NCBI GenBank assembly: GCA_902564265.1
Contig: CACFAI010000003.1
Span: 1-64,000 of the forward strand
Direction: 5' to 3'
Source: an uncultured Pelagibacteraceae bacterium
Lineage (GTDB): Bacteria > Pseudomonadota > Alphaproteobacteria > Pelagibacterales > Pelagibacteraceae
DNA length: 64,000 nucleotides
Positions 1-12,482 of the stretch are shown here, one piece after another (position 1 is the first letter of the stretch; the number at the start of each line of letters is the position of its first letter). The translations under genes and the position numbers were made by a program. The notes below the pieces were generated by a model that was given only the letters and a program-made list of their open reading frames with translations, was not told the origin of the DNA and did not search any database.

Positions 1-177
1 GCTATAAAAACTTTTACTTTTAAAAGGGTTTTTTTCTGTAATAGCCCATACAATTTTGTCTAATTTGAATAATTTTTTAGCAACTTTAGAAATTTTTAAA
101 TGCCCTTTGTGAGCAGGATCAAAAGTTCCGCCAAGAATACCTAGTCTAACTTTTTTTTTAAGATCGAGTTTGGCCAT
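1..177 (-). CDS. nadD: nicotinate-nucleotide adenylyltransferase, N-terminal part (runs off the window)
   Basis: Reverse strand from ATG at 177 reads MAKLDLKKKVRLGILGGTFDPAHKGHLKISK..., the GGTFDPxHxGH nucleotidyltransferase motif; adjacent to proA as in many alphaproteobacteria. Confidence 0.85.
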   Translation of the reverse strand, partial: MAKLDLKKKVRLGILGGTFDPAHKGHLKISKVAKKLFKLDKIVWAITEKNPFKSKSFYS

Positions 178-1404
178 TTCCTATTACTTCATATTTATAA
201 GATACAAGTTGATTTAAACCAACAGGACCTCTAGGTGGTAATTTATTAGTTGATATACCCACTTCACCGCCAAAACCAAGTTCAGCTCCATCCGCAAATT
301 GAGTAGATGAATTATGAATTAATATTGAACTTTTCACATTTTGAAAAAAGTATTTTGTATTTTTTTTATTATTAGAAATAATTGCCTCAGTATGTGAGGT
401 ACCATACTTATTGATGTGTTTGACGGCATCCTCTACATTGTTGACTTTTTTAACAGAAATTTTTAATGATAAGTATTCAGTCGACCAATCTTTTGGTGTT
501 GCCTTACGAATTTTTTTTGGAGAAATTTTTCTGATATTTTCATCAGCATATATTTCACAATTATTTTTTAATAAATCATTAATAATTAAATTGATTTTTT
601 CGCTAGATAGTTTTTTATGAACAAGCAATGTCTCTGTGGCACCACAAATTCCAGGGTTTCTTAATTTTGCATTTAATATAATTTTACTTGCCATTTTGTG
701 ATTTACATTTTCATCTACAAATGTATGACACAACCCCTCGAGATGTCCTATGGTGGGTATGTTTGAAAATTTTTTGACTTTTTTTACTAAATTTTTACCA
801 CCTCTTGGAATAATTACATCTATGTAAGACTCCATTTTAGACAATAAAAAATCTACCACTTTTCTATTTTTTTTTTCAACTAATTGAACAAAATTTATGT
901 CAACCTTATTTTTTTTAAGAGCTTTTCTGAATAAGTTTGAGATAATTTTGTTAGAATTAAAAGCCTCTGAGCCTCCTTTCAATATTACACTATTTCCAGA
1001 TTTAAAACACAATGATGAAACATCCGAAGTTACGTTTGGCCTACTTTCATAAATAACCCCAATTACACCAATAGGGATAGTAACTTTTTTAATCTTTAAT
1101 TTGTTAGGTCGGCTCCATTTAGAAACCACTCTATTTACTGGGTCTTTAAGTTTTATTATTTCAAATACAGATTTCTTGATACTTTCAATCTTTTTATCAT
1201 TAAGCTCTAATCTATTAATTAAATTAATATTAAGTTTTTTTTGTCTAGCTATCCTCAGGTCTTTTAAGTTTTCTCTTAAAATTTTGTCACTATATTTAGT
1301 TAATAATCTTACGTAATCTTTTAAAATTTTATTTTTTTTGTCTTTATTAATAATTTTTGATCCTGCTTTGACTGCATTTATTCCAATTCTATTTAAATAA
1401 TTTT

Positions 1405-1408
<4 letters not shown>
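158..1408 (-). CDS. proA: gamma-glutamyl phosphate reductase
   Basis: 416 aa; VIYESRPNVTSD, LKGGSEA, GNPGICGATETLL-like motifs; adjacent to proB. Confidence 0.96.
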
Positions 1409-3517
<2,109 letters not shown>

Positions 3518-3772
3518 TTAATTGGGTTTAACTGAAACGTAAGTCCTATCAGACTTTGATTTTTTGAAAATAACTTTCCCTTTTATCACCGAAAAGATTG
3601 AATGATCTTTCCCCATACCAACATTTTGTCCAGGGAAAATTTTAGTTCCCCTTTGTCTAACAATTATATTTCCAGGCACTACAAACTGACCCCCATACTT
3701 TTTGACTCCTAGACGTCTACCCGCACTATCTCTTCCGTTCCTTGACGATCCACCTGCTTTTTTTGTTGCCAT
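3518..3772 (-). CDS. rpmA: 50S ribosomal protein L27
   Basis: [29 protein letters not shown]. Confidence 0.98.
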   Translation of the reverse strand: MATKKAGGSSRNGRDSAGRRLGVKKYGGQFVVPGNIIVRQRGTKIFPGQNVGMGKDHSIFSVIKGKVIFKKSKSDRTYVSVKPN

Positions 3773-4176
3773 TATTTAACTTTAGTTGTTATTTTTTTCT
3801 CTTCTTTTTTTTTGCTTACTTTAGTAATTTTCTCTGCCTCAGACAAGACCTTTCCATCTTTTGACATAATTTTGTTTACTCTAATCAATGAGAATTGTTG
3901 TCTATGACCGTTTTTTCTTCTTGAATTTTTACGTCTACGTTTTTTAAATATTAAAATAGTTCTGTTTTTTGAATTTTTTAATAATTCAGCCTCGACTTTT
4001 GCACCGGAAACAACAGGGTTACCTAACTCAATATTTTTGTCATCTCCATAAGCCAAAATCTCTTTGAACTCTATTTTACTATTTGGCTTACCTTCTGGAA
4101 ATTTTTCAATTTTCAAAATTTCTCCAGCTTTGACTTTGTACTGTTTTCCACCTGTTTGTATGACTGCAAATGACAT
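3772..4176 (-). CDS. rplU: 50S ribosomal protein L21 (start moved from the ORF-track 4203 to the internal ATG)
   Basis: [25 protein letters not shown]; the upstream MQHNFKNTF extension is unlikely. Confidence 0.95.
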   Translation of the reverse strand: MSFAVIQTGGKQYKVKAGEILKIEKFPEGKPNSKIEFKEILAYGDDKNIELGNPVVSGAKVEAELLKNSKNRTILIFKKRRRKNSRRKNGHRQQFSLIRVNKIMSKDGKVLSEAEKITKVSKKKEEKKITTKVK

Positions 4177-4239
4177 AAAAGTATTTTTAAAATTATGCTG
4201 CAATATAGTTCTAAGGCATTTTTAGTCAAGTTATATCGA

Positions 4240-4959
4240 TTAAAAATTATCCTTTAAATCCCTTAATTTTGAAAATTCTTCCTGATTTTTTGCCCTTAAA
4301 AAAATGTTACAATTCAATTCATCTTTTATTGTAGATGGCACAGAGGGAAAACCACTATCCAATTTTTTTTTTACATTAAGAATCTTTTTATTAAGTTCAG
4401 AATTGTTTTGATCAAATCTTTGACAAAAAATTGCGTTATTCAATGTATATTCGTGACCAAAGTATACGTTTGTTTCAGGAGGTAAAACTTTTAATCTTAA
4501 TAATGAATTAAACATATCTTCGTAGCTTCCCTCAAAAATTCTTCCACACCCCAAAGAAAACAATGTATCTCCAGTAAAAACTATTTTTTTGTTAAAAAAA
4601 TGAAAGCATATATGTCCAGAAGTGTGCCCAGGCACATGAATTACTTTAAATTCAAATATACCATCCTTCCAAATTTGATTATCTTTTAAAGGAATATCGA
4701 TCATAGGGATTCTATCTTTGTCATCTTCAAAGGCGAGAATTTTTGCTTTAAACTTATTTTTTAGAATATTATTTCCACCAATATGATCGCCATGATGATG
4801 AGTATTTAGAATATACTTCAAATTTAAATTATTTTTCTCGATATACTTTAAAACTGGTTTTGCTTCACCTGGATCCACCACACAAGAATCTAGATTTTTT
4901 TCATTGATTAACAAATATGAAAAATTGTCAGAAAGACATTTTATTATTTCAATTTTCAT
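4240..4959 (-). CDS. gloB: hydroxyacylglutathione hydrolase (glyoxalase II), metallo-beta-lactamase fold
   Basis: THHHGDHIGG motif, FTGDTLFSLGCGRIFEG, YFGHEYTLNN. Confidence 0.95.
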   Translation of the reverse strand: MKIEIIKCLSDNFSYLLINEKNLDSCVVDPGEAKPVLKYIEKNNLNLKYILNTHHHGDHIGGNNILKNKFKAKILAFEDDKDRIPMIDIPLKDNQIWKDGIFEFKVIHVPGHTSGHICFHFFNKKIVFTGDTLFSLGCGRIFEGSYEDMFNSLLRLKVLPPETNVYFGHEYTLNNAIFCQRFDQNNSELNKKILNVKKKLDSGFPSVPSTIKDELNCNIFLRAKNQEEFSKLRDLKDNF

Positions 4960-4960
4960 T

Positions 4961-5515
4961 TTATTTCTCTAGTATAAAAATTCCTAATTCAGAAAATAAA
5001 TTTTGAAATTTAAGATTTTTTAAATTAATCTTAATATTTCTTTGCATACAATAATTTTCAAAATCCTTAATTGTGCACATATGTAAATTTGGTGTGTTAT
5101 ACCATTCATTAGGTAAATTCTCTGTCACTGGCATTGTGCCTTTAAAAAGCAAATGAAGTCTTACCTTCCAATGTCCAAAATTTGGAATTGATACAATTGC
5201 TTTTTTGCCAATTCTAAGCAGTTCATTCAATACATTTTCTGGATCTAAGAAAGCTTGTAAAGTTTGACTAAGAATTACAAAATCAAAAGAGCTATCTGGA
5301 AATTGCTTTAAATCTTTTTCTGCATCACCCTCAATTACAGTTAAACCTTTTTCAACACATTTTTGAACATTAGATTTTGACAATTCAATTCCCCTTATAT
5401 CTTTACTGATGTTTTCATTAATATATTTCATTAATTCACCATTCCCACATCCCACATCTAAAATTTTAGCGTTTTTTGTCACCAAGTTTGCGATATTATA
5501 AAATTCTTTTTTCAT
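4961..5515 (-). CDS. metW: methionine biosynthesis protein MetW (SAM-dependent methyltransferase fold)
   Basis: ILDVGCGNGELMKYI; adjacent and overlapping metX. Confidence 0.93.
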   Translation of the reverse strand: MKKEFYNIANLVTKNAKILDVGCGNGELMKYINENISKDIRGIELSKSNVQKCVEKGLTVIEGDAEKDLKQFPDSSFDFVILSQTLQAFLDPENVLNELLRIGKKAIVSIPNFGHWKVRLHLLFKGTMPVTENLPNEWYNTPNLHMCTIKDFENYCMQRNIKINLKNLKFQNLFSELGIFILEK

Positions 5516-6633
5516 TAAATTTTCTCATAGGATTTATTTAAAAAATTCCTCACAGTGTTGAGGAAGTCAGGAACATCAAGTAAAAAAGAGTCATGCCCTT
5601 TGTCAGATGTAATTTCAACAAATCCAACGTCTTTACCAATAGCATTAAGTGCTATCACTATTTCTCTATTTTCAGATGTTGGATAAAGCCAATCTGATGT
5701 AAAAGATATGATAAAAAATTTTGTATCACTTTTTTCAAAAGCTTTCGATAAATTGCCTCCGAACTTCTTTGTTAAGTCAAAATAATCCATAGCTCTTGTA
5801 ATATACAAATAACTATTTGCATCAAACCTATCCACAAAAACTGAGCCCTGATATCTAAGATAACTTTCTATTTGAAAGTCAGCATCAAAGCTAAATTTTA
5901 AATCATCCCTTTCTTGCAGCTTTCTTCCAAACTTTTCTTGAAGGCCTGCTTTAGACAAATAAGTTATGTGTGCTGCCATTCTTGCAACTGCAAGCCCTTT
6001 ATCTGGTTGTTTATTTTGTTCTTCATAAAATCCATCCTGCCAGTTTCTATCTGCCATTATAGATTGTCTTCCAAGTTCATTGAGTGCTATATTTTGAGCT
6101 GAATGACTTGCAGTACACGCAATAGGAATAGCAGTGTGAGCTTTATTTGGGAAGTTAGATACAAACTGAAGAACTTGCATTCCTCCCATAGATCCCCCGA
6201 TAACACAGAATAACTTTTCAATTTTAAAATGTTCTAAAAGGTTATATTGGGCATTAACCATATCATTAATTGTGATTACAGGAAAATTAGTTCCGTAAGG
6301 TTTTTTTGTTTCTGAATTAATATCACTTGGTCCGAAAGACCCCATGCATCCACCTATTACGTTAGCTGCGACTACAAAGTATTTATCAGTATCAATAGCT
6401 TTACCAGGTCCAAGGGCATAGTTCCACCAACCGTCTTTTTTTGTAATCGGATTTGTTCCTGAAGCAAATTGGTCTCCAGTTAGTGCGTGAAAGACTAATA
6501 TAGCATTATCTTTTTTATCGTTTAATTTTCCGTATGTTTCATAGGCCAATGGAAAATCACTGATTGTTTGACCGCAATCTAGTTTTAAAGGTTTTTTTAC
6601 CAATAAGGTTTTTATTTTATCTTTTTCGTTCAT
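5515..6633 (-). CDS. metX: homoserine O-acetyltransferase
   Basis: GGSMGGMQVLQ nucleophile elbow, alpha/beta hydrolase; SAM-II riboswitch upstream. Confidence 0.95.
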   Translation of the reverse strand: MNEKDKIKTLLVKKPLKLDCGQTISDFPLAYETYGKLNDKKDNAILVFHALTGDQFASGTNPITKKDGWWNYALGPGKAIDTDKYFVVAANVIGGCMGSFGPSDINSETKKPYGTNFPVITINDMVNAQYNLLEHFKIEKLFCVIGGSMGGMQVLQFVSNFPNKAHTAIPIACTASHSAQNIALNELGRQSIMADRNWQDGFYEEQNKQPDKGLAVARMAAHITYLSKAGLQEKFGRKLQERDDLKFSFDADFQIESYLRYQGSVFVDRFDANSYLYITRAMDYFDLTKKFGGNLSKAFEKSDTKFFIISFTSDWLYPTSENREIVIALNAIGKDVGFVEITSDKGHDSFLLDVPDFLNTVRNFLNKSYEKI

Positions 6634-6660
6634 AGTTTTTTGTGAATTGTGAGGAAAAAA

Positions 6661-6713
6661 AACTTATTTAGCGGTTTTTTTAAAGCGCTCGCAATTCAGT
6701 TAAATCAGCGCAA
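6661..6713 (-). promoter_or_regulatory. SAM-II riboswitch aptamer in the metX 5' leader
   Basis: Reverse strand TTGCGCTGATTTAACTGAATTGCGAGCGCTTTAAAAAAACCGCTAAATAAG follows the recalled SAM-II core GCGCUGAUUUAAC...AUUGC(A)AGCGC...GCUAAA-AAG; directly 5' of metX. Confidence 0.9.
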
Positions 6714-6807
6714 AATACTTTTATAACATGTTATTATTTATGTCAATTATATCCCGTAGAGGATTAATTTTATTTAAATAACCAGTATATTATTTATATA
6801 TATCATT

Positions 6808-7881
6808 ATGCAAAAATTAAATTACAGAAAAATTAATGTTCAAAGCTATGTTCCGGGTAGGTCAAATATTTTTAGAAAAAAAAACATCATTAAGTTATCT
6901 GCAAATGAATCTGCACTTGGTCAATCACCAAAATCCAGAAAGATAATTTCAAGTATAAAAAAATTGGATAAATATCCAGATAGCAAAACAAGAACTTTAA
7001 GGAGAGAAATCTCACAAAAATTCAAATGTAATTTTGATCAAATTATTTGTGGTTCAGGATCCGACGAAGTCATACAATTATTATGCCAATTATTTTTACA
7101 AAAAAAAGATGAGGTTATTGTCCCTCAGTACAGTTTTTTAATGTATAGGATATACAGTAACATAATTGGCTCAAAAGTAATTTTTTCGAAAGAAAATAAA
7201 TTTAAAGTTTCAGTAAGAGGAATTCTTGATAAAGTTTCGAATAAAACAAAAATCGTTTTTCTAGCCAATCCTAACAATCCGACAGGAACTTATTTAACCA
7301 AAAAGGAGCTTCTTGAATTAAGAAAAAAACTTAGACAAAATATTCTACTTGTAATTGATGATGCTTACTATGAATACATGGTAAACAAAGATTACAAATC
7401 TGGATTAGATTTATTTAAGAATAAAAAAAATGTATTTGTTCTAAGAACATTTTCAAAAATATATGGTTTAGCTTCACTACGAATAGGCTGGGGTTATGGT
7501 TCCAAAGAGATTGTAAAAGAACTTCTTAAAATCAAACCACCATTCAACATAAATAAAATCGCAGAGATGGCAGCTGTTGAAGCATTAAAAGACAAATCAT
7601 TTGTCCTTAAATCAGTCAGACATAACTTAAAGTGGGCTTATAAGATTAAAAAAAATTTAGAAAGATATAATATTAAAACTAATAACGTTTCGGCAAATTT
7701 CCTTTTATTAGATTTTGATAATTGCAAATATTCTGCTATTAAAGTAAAAAAATTTCTTGAAAGAAAAGGAATTCTTTTAAGAAGTTTAGAAGCATATAAA
7801 ATTAAAAATAAGTTAAGATTAACAATCGGAAACACAAGAGAAAACATGCTTCTTATTAAAACTCTAAAAAAAATATTTTAA
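6808..7881 (+). CDS. hisC: histidinol-phosphate aminotransferase
   Basis: PLP fold I aminotransferase: LSANESALGQSP, NPNNPTGTY, RTFSKIYGLASLRIGWGYG. Confidence 0.93.
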   Translation: MQKLNYRKINVQSYVPGRSNIFRKKNIIKLSANESALGQSPKSRKIISSIKKLDKYPDSKTRTLRREISQKFKCNFDQIICGSGSDEVIQLLCQLFLQKKDEVIVPQYSFLMYRIYSNIIGSKVIFSKENKFKVSVRGILDKVSNKTKIVFLANPNNPTGTYLTKKELLELRKKLRQNILLVIDDAYYEYMVNKDYKSGLDLFKNKKNVFVLRTFSKIYGLASLRIGWGYGSKEIVKELLKIKPPFNINKIAEMAAVEALKDKSFVLKSVRHNLKWAYKIKKNLERYNIKTNNVSANFLLLDFDNCKYSAIKVKKFLERKGILLRSLEAYKIKNKLRLTIGNTRENMLLIKTLKKIF

Positions 7882-7883
7882 AA

Positions 7884-8780
7884 ATGATCGATAAATTATT
7901 AATTATAGGATGTGGTTTAATAGGCTCATCAATATTAAAGAAAGTTTGCAAAAAAAAAATTGCCAAAAAAATATTTGTTTTTGAAAAATCTAAAAAAAAT
8001 CAAAGAACACTAAAGAGATTAAAGCTTAAATTTGAACTTATGCAAAGAATAGATAAAAAAATAGCAGAATGCGATTTTATCATAATCTGTACTCCACTAA
8101 GTGAATATAGAAAAATTTTTTTAGCGTGTAATAAATATTCAAAAAAAAATATATTGATAACTGATGTTGGCTCTGCAAAGAAAGATACAATCACTAGAAT
8201 AAATAAAATTAAAAGAAAAGATATTAACTGGATTTCAAGTCATCCAATAGCAGGTTCTGAGGTATCAGGACCACTGAATGGAAATGAAAATTTATTTATT
8301 AATAAATGGTCAGTAATAATTAAACAAAAAAAAACACAAAAAAAAGAAATGAAAAAAATATTGAAATTTTGGAAACTACTTGGGTCAAAAACAGTTACTA
8401 TGGATGCAGATCAACATGATAAGATATTTGCATTAACAAGTCATTTACCACATTTAATTGCTTATAATTTAATTTTGACGGCAACCAGTTTTAAGAGTTC
8501 AAACAAAAATAACATTCTAAAATTTAGCGCGGGAGGGTTAAGGGACTTTTCTAGAATAGCTGCTTCAAATGAAATCATGTGGAGAGATATATTTTTTAAT
8601 AATAAATCAAATATGCTTAAAGTAATTGATATCTTTATAAAAAATTTGAAAATGTTTAAACAGGATATTAAATCAAATAAGAAGAATTTAAAAACTAAAT
8701 TAAAAAATTTAAAAAAAATTAGACAAAAGATAGTTTTATTAAAACAGGATACTTCAAAACCAGATTTTGGTAGAACCTAA
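7884..8780 (+). CDS. tyrC: prephenate/cyclohexadienyl dehydrogenase
   Basis: IIGCGLIGSSI Rossmann motif, DVGSAK, HPIAGSEVSG, TSHLPHLIAY; follows hisC. Confidence 0.9.
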   Translation: MIDKLLIIGCGLIGSSILKKVCKKKIAKKIFVFEKSKKNQRTLKRLKLKFELMQRIDKKIAECDFIIICTPLSEYRKIFLACNKYSKKNILITDVGSAKKDTITRINKIKRKDINWISSHPIAGSEVSGPLNGNENLFINKWSVIIKQKKTQKKEMKKILKFWKLLGSKTVTMDADQHDKIFALTSHLPHLIAYNLILTATSFKSSNKNNILKFSAGGLRDFSRIAASNEIMWRDIFFNNKSNMLKVIDIFIKNLKMFKQDIKSNKKNLKTKLKNLKKIRQKIVLLKQDTSKPDFGRT

Positions 8781-8782
8781 AT

Positions 8783-10303
8783 CTAAAACTCTTTTATTAA
8801 ATCTCCAATCATGCTTTTGTAATTTTTGATGGTATTAGAAACTTTTTTACTTATTGGTTTGTTTGCTTGATCAAAACTTAATGTTCTTATTATTCGTGAA
8901 GTCTTGTGGTGTCTCATAACGTTGTCATCCCATTCTAAATTACAAAAATCTAGAATTTTCTCAATTTGATTTTTTGGATTTTCCAACAAGGTTTCATAAC
9001 AAAGATTGAAAATATTGTTAGGGAATTCTTCTTGCCAAAACTTCATTGTATTTACGTAAAGTTTATAAAATTTAGCAATATCTTTAAAGTCATTGACAAA
9101 CTGTGTTTTGATTGGAAAATGATTTTTATAAATTGACCAACAATTATCCACTGGATCTCTTGTGCAATTTATTATTCTGGCATTAGGAAATAAATTTAAA
9201 ATTAATCCTATATTATTAAAATTCAATAATTCTTTATCAGTAAAAGTAGGACAAGAGTTATCTAATTCTTTAATGAGTGAAAGATATTTGTTTTTAAAAT
9301 TATTCATTGTAAAAGTGTCAATTTTTTCTTCATTGATTATTTTTTCAGCAATTTCTTGAATATATGGCAACTCACCTCCACCAAAAACTTTTTTATGGGA
9401 AGCAAGTATTTGTTCAATTAATGAGGAACCCGATCGTGGCATTCCCACGATAAATATTAAGCCTTTATGATCTCCGGAAGCTTTAACTTTTTTATTCTTA
9501 TTGTAAAAATTAATGAAATTATTTATTTTTTTCTCGTCTTGGCTGAAATTATATTTTGTTTCTTTTTTTAATAAATCATTAGCAATTTTTAAATGTTTGA
9601 AAGCATTTTCATAATCTTTGATATCTTCGTACGCTTTGTGAATTCCATAATAAACATGAACTTTTTCTAAATTATTTAAATCACTGTCATTTACTTTTAT
9701 CAACATTTCGACTAAGTGTGGGTCGTTTTCCACATACTTATGAACTAAAGAATATTGCCGATCTGCATCAGTAAATTTTTTGTTTAATTCTAATATTTTT
9801 CTACAATACTTTTTTGAATTCTCTTTTTGATTTGTAATTCTGTAAATACCAACCAAGTTGAATAGTGAAGGAACTGCATCTTTTTGAATACTTAGAACTT
9901 TTTCATAATATTCAATTGATTCTTCAATTTTGTAAGTTTCTCTTTTTAAATTCCCTAAATTATTTAGTATGTGAAGGTGTTTTTTATCTATTTCTAAACC
10001 TCTTTTAAAATATTTTTCAGCTTCTGAATACTCATGCAACATGTAGAAGCATGTGCCTATATTATTCAAAAAATTTGGATTATTTGGATTTAAGGATAAT
10101 GCTTCCTTCATAACATCGATCGATTTTTCAATTTTACCAGATTTCTGGTAGGCAAAGCTTAATAGATTTAAAAATGATTGATGCTTTATATTCTTAAGTA
10201 CTTTGTTACATTCCTTAATAACTTCAAAAAAATCCCCCTTAACAAATTTTTTATAAAGTTTATCGTATTTTTTTTTTAATACTTCATCAGTTACTACAGT
10301 CAT
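8783..10303 (-). CDS. TPR-repeat protein with C-terminal sulfotransferase domain
   Basis: N-terminal TPR units (NPNFLNNIGTCFYMLHEYSEAEKYFKRGLEID); PAPS-loop FIVGMPRSGSSLIEQIL; CTRDPVDNCWSIYKNHF. Confidence 0.9.
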   Translation of the reverse strand: MTVVTDEVLKKKYDKLYKKFVKGDFFEVIKECNKVLKNIKHQSFLNLLSFAYQKSGKIEKSIDVMKEALSLNPNNPNFLNNIGTCFYMLHEYSEAEKYFKRGLEIDKKHLHILNNLGNLKRETYKIEESIEYYEKVLSIQKDAVPSLFNLVGIYRITNQKENSKKYCRKILELNKKFTDADRQYSLVHKYVENDPHLVEMLIKVNDSDLNNLEKVHVYYGIHKAYEDIKDYENAFKHLKIANDLLKKETKYNFSQDEKKINNFINFYNKNKKVKASGDHKGLIFIVGMPRSGSSLIEQILASHKKVFGGGELPYIQEIAEKIINEEKIDTFTMNNFKNKYLSLIKELDNSCPTFTDKELLNFNNIGLILNLFPNARIINCTRDPVDNCWSIYKNHFPIKTQFVNDFKDIAKFYKLYVNTMKFWQEEFPNNIFNLCYETLLENPKNQIEKILDFCNLEWDDNVMRHHKTSRIIRTLSFDQANKPISKKVSNTIKNYKSMIGDLIKEF

Positions 10304-11016
10304 TTTATTCCAATTACCTCTAATTTAGCAGTTTTTTTAATTAAATTTATTGTCTTCCTAATATCCATTATTACTACTTTTTTCTTTGGACCATAAGCAT
10401 GTATTAATTTTTTTTTCGATAAACATACCGCGACATGACCTTTCCAAAAAATAATGGCATCTTTCTTAATTGAATTTAATTTTTTGAAATATCTAAATTG
10501 TTGACCTGTATCTCTAGGACAATAAAGATTATTGAATTTATAAAATAACTGAACTAATCCAGAACAATCAATCCCGTCAAATCTTTTTCCTCCCCATTTG
10601 TATTTTACGTTTTCAAAAATAGTTATCTTTTTAAAGATTTTTTCTTTATAATTTATTGGAACTACATCAGATTTTTGAATCCAATAGTCATCAAAATTTA
10701 AAAATTTCTTCCTACTTGCTTTGACCTGCACTAACGAGGCAAAACTTAATTTCATCTTTATTTGTGAATTTTTAAAAGGTTTTGAAAAAACATTTGCTTT
10801 TAAAGAAGATACTTTATGAGTTGGTTTATATCTGAATTTCTTAAATTTTTTTGATTTTATAAAACCTACGTATTTGTCATATTCTGTTTTAATTTTATAC
10901 CAATTTCTATATTTCTTTATAATTGAAAACTTTTCTCCGTAGAGAATTTGAGATGATAGTTTAGAATTTTTTTTTCTATCTTCGTAGATGTTTATTGATG
11001 AATATTTATTAATCAT
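10300..11016 (-). CDS. SH3-domain plus NlpC/P60 family cell-wall peptidase
   Basis: KYKWGGKRFDGIDCSGLVQLFYKF, GHVAVCLSKKKLIHAYG (Cys and His of NlpC/P60). Confidence 0.88.
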   Translation of the reverse strand: MINKYSSINIYEDRKKNSKLSSQILYGEKFSIIKKYRNWYKIKTEYDKYVGFIKSKKFKKFRYKPTHKVSSLKANVFSKPFKNSQIKMKLSFASLVQVKASRKKFLNFDDYWIQKSDVVPINYKEKIFKKITIFENVKYKWGGKRFDGIDCSGLVQLFYKFNNLYCPRDTGQQFRYFKKLNSIKKDAIIFWKGHVAVCLSKKKLIHAYGPKKKVVIMDIRKTINLIKKTAKLEVIGIK

Positions 11017-12482
11017 TTATCTTTTATGGGCGCGATTACGCCTATCCAATAAATTAAGAATAACACTGGCATTCCTAATAAAGCAGTGAGTATGAAATAG
11101 TTACTATATCCCATTACATCAACCCATGCACCAGAATATCCTGCTATAAGTTTAGGTAAAAATAACATAATTGAACTAAATAGAGCATATTGTGTTGCAG
11201 TAAATTTAATTGATGTTAATCCAGATAAGTAAATTACAAAAGCAGCTCCAGCGAATCCACTTGATATATTATCTGCAGTAATTACCATAATTAAAAAATT
11301 AATATTTGCATCAACTGTTGCAAGCCAAGCAAATAACAAGTTACTTAAAGATGCAATTAAAGCACCTAAAAATAAAGCTGTCATTGTGCCCTTTTTAGAT
11401 GCAAAATAACCACCTAGTAATCCACCAATAATAGTTGCGAAAACTCCAAAAAACTTTGAATATGTAGCGATGTCTTTTATTGAGTATCCCTTTTCTAAAT
11501 AAAATATGTTCGCCATCACACCCATAACCACATCAGCAATTCTATATAAAGAGATAAGCATAAGAATTATCAAGGCAAATTTTCCGTATTTTTTTATAAA
11601 ATTTGTAATTGGGGCAACATAACTTTCAGCTACCATCTTTTTTTCAACTATCTTAAGCTTTGTCATTAATATTAATAGAACACTTGAAACTAAAAAACAT
11701 AAAAACAGCTTTAAACAAGTTAGTATAAAAGTTAAAAGATTATTTTCTATTTCAGAAAAACTTATACTTGAGTACAAATATATAAAAATTGCGATAATAA
11801 ATAAAACAGACAAAAAGAAAACTAAATGGTTATTTGTTTTCTTAAAAATATTTTTTTTAACTTTTGGTTCATTGGAAGTAAGATTTGCAAATATACCAAC
11901 CAACATAAATAAAGCCATTATGCAATAAACCTTCTGCCATACAATTTGATCATAAGTTTCTGATCCAAAATAAGAAGCTAGCCATAAACTTCCAGCTCCA
12001 CTTACCAACATTCCAATTCTATACCCTGCAATATACATGGAAGATAAGTATCCCTGTTTACTTTGAGAAACCGACTCAATTCTAAATGCATCAATTATAA
12101 TATCTTGGGAGGCGCTAAAAAACGCTAAAAGTACAATAAAAACTGCAGTAGCATAAAGATTTTTTTGCGGATCGCTAAAGGAAGTGAGTAATAAGGACAA
12201 AATAATTAAAAGTTGAACTAATAAAAGCCAACTTCGTCTATGTCCAAATTTTTTAAAAATTGGTAAACTGAATTTATCTATTATTGGAGACCATAAATAC
12301 TTAAAAGCGTATGCAAATCCTGCCCAACTAAATAGAGTTATTGTGCTTCTCTCTACTCCAGCTTTAGTTAACCAAACTGATAAAGTTGAGAATACTAACA
12401 ATATTGGTAATCCAGAGGAAAAACCAAATAAAAGCATTTTTAATGACTTTTCTTTTAAAAAGTAATTAGAATTATAAGTCAA
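11013..12482 (-). CDS. ampG: MFS transporter, AmpG-like (muropeptide permease family)
   Basis: 489 aa multi-TM; LLFGFSSGLPILLVFSTLSVWLTKAGVERSTI, SASQDIIIDAFRIE. Confidence 0.82.
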   Translation of the reverse strand: MTYNSNYFLKEKSLKMLLFGFSSGLPILLVFSTLSVWLTKAGVERSTITLFSWAGFAYAFKYLWSPIIDKFSLPIFKKFGHRRSWLLLVQLLIILSLLLTSFSDPQKNLYATAVFIVLLAFFSASQDIIIDAFRIESVSQSKQGYLSSMYIAGYRIGMLVSGAGSLWLASYFGSETYDQIVWQKVYCIMALFMLVGIFANLTSNEPKVKKNIFKKTNNHLVFFLSVLFIIAIFIYLYSSISFSEIENNLLTFILTCLKLFLCFLVSSVLLILMTKLKIVEKKMVAESYVAPITNFIKKYGKFALIILMLISLYRIADVVMGVMANIFYLEKGYSIKDIATYSKFFGVFATIIGGLLGGYFASKKGTMTALFLGALIASLSNLLFAWLATVDANINFLIMVITADNISSGFAGAAFVIYLSGLTSIKFTATQYALFSSIMLFLPKLIAGYSGAWVDVMGYSNYFILTALLGMPVLFLIYWIGVIAPIKDK

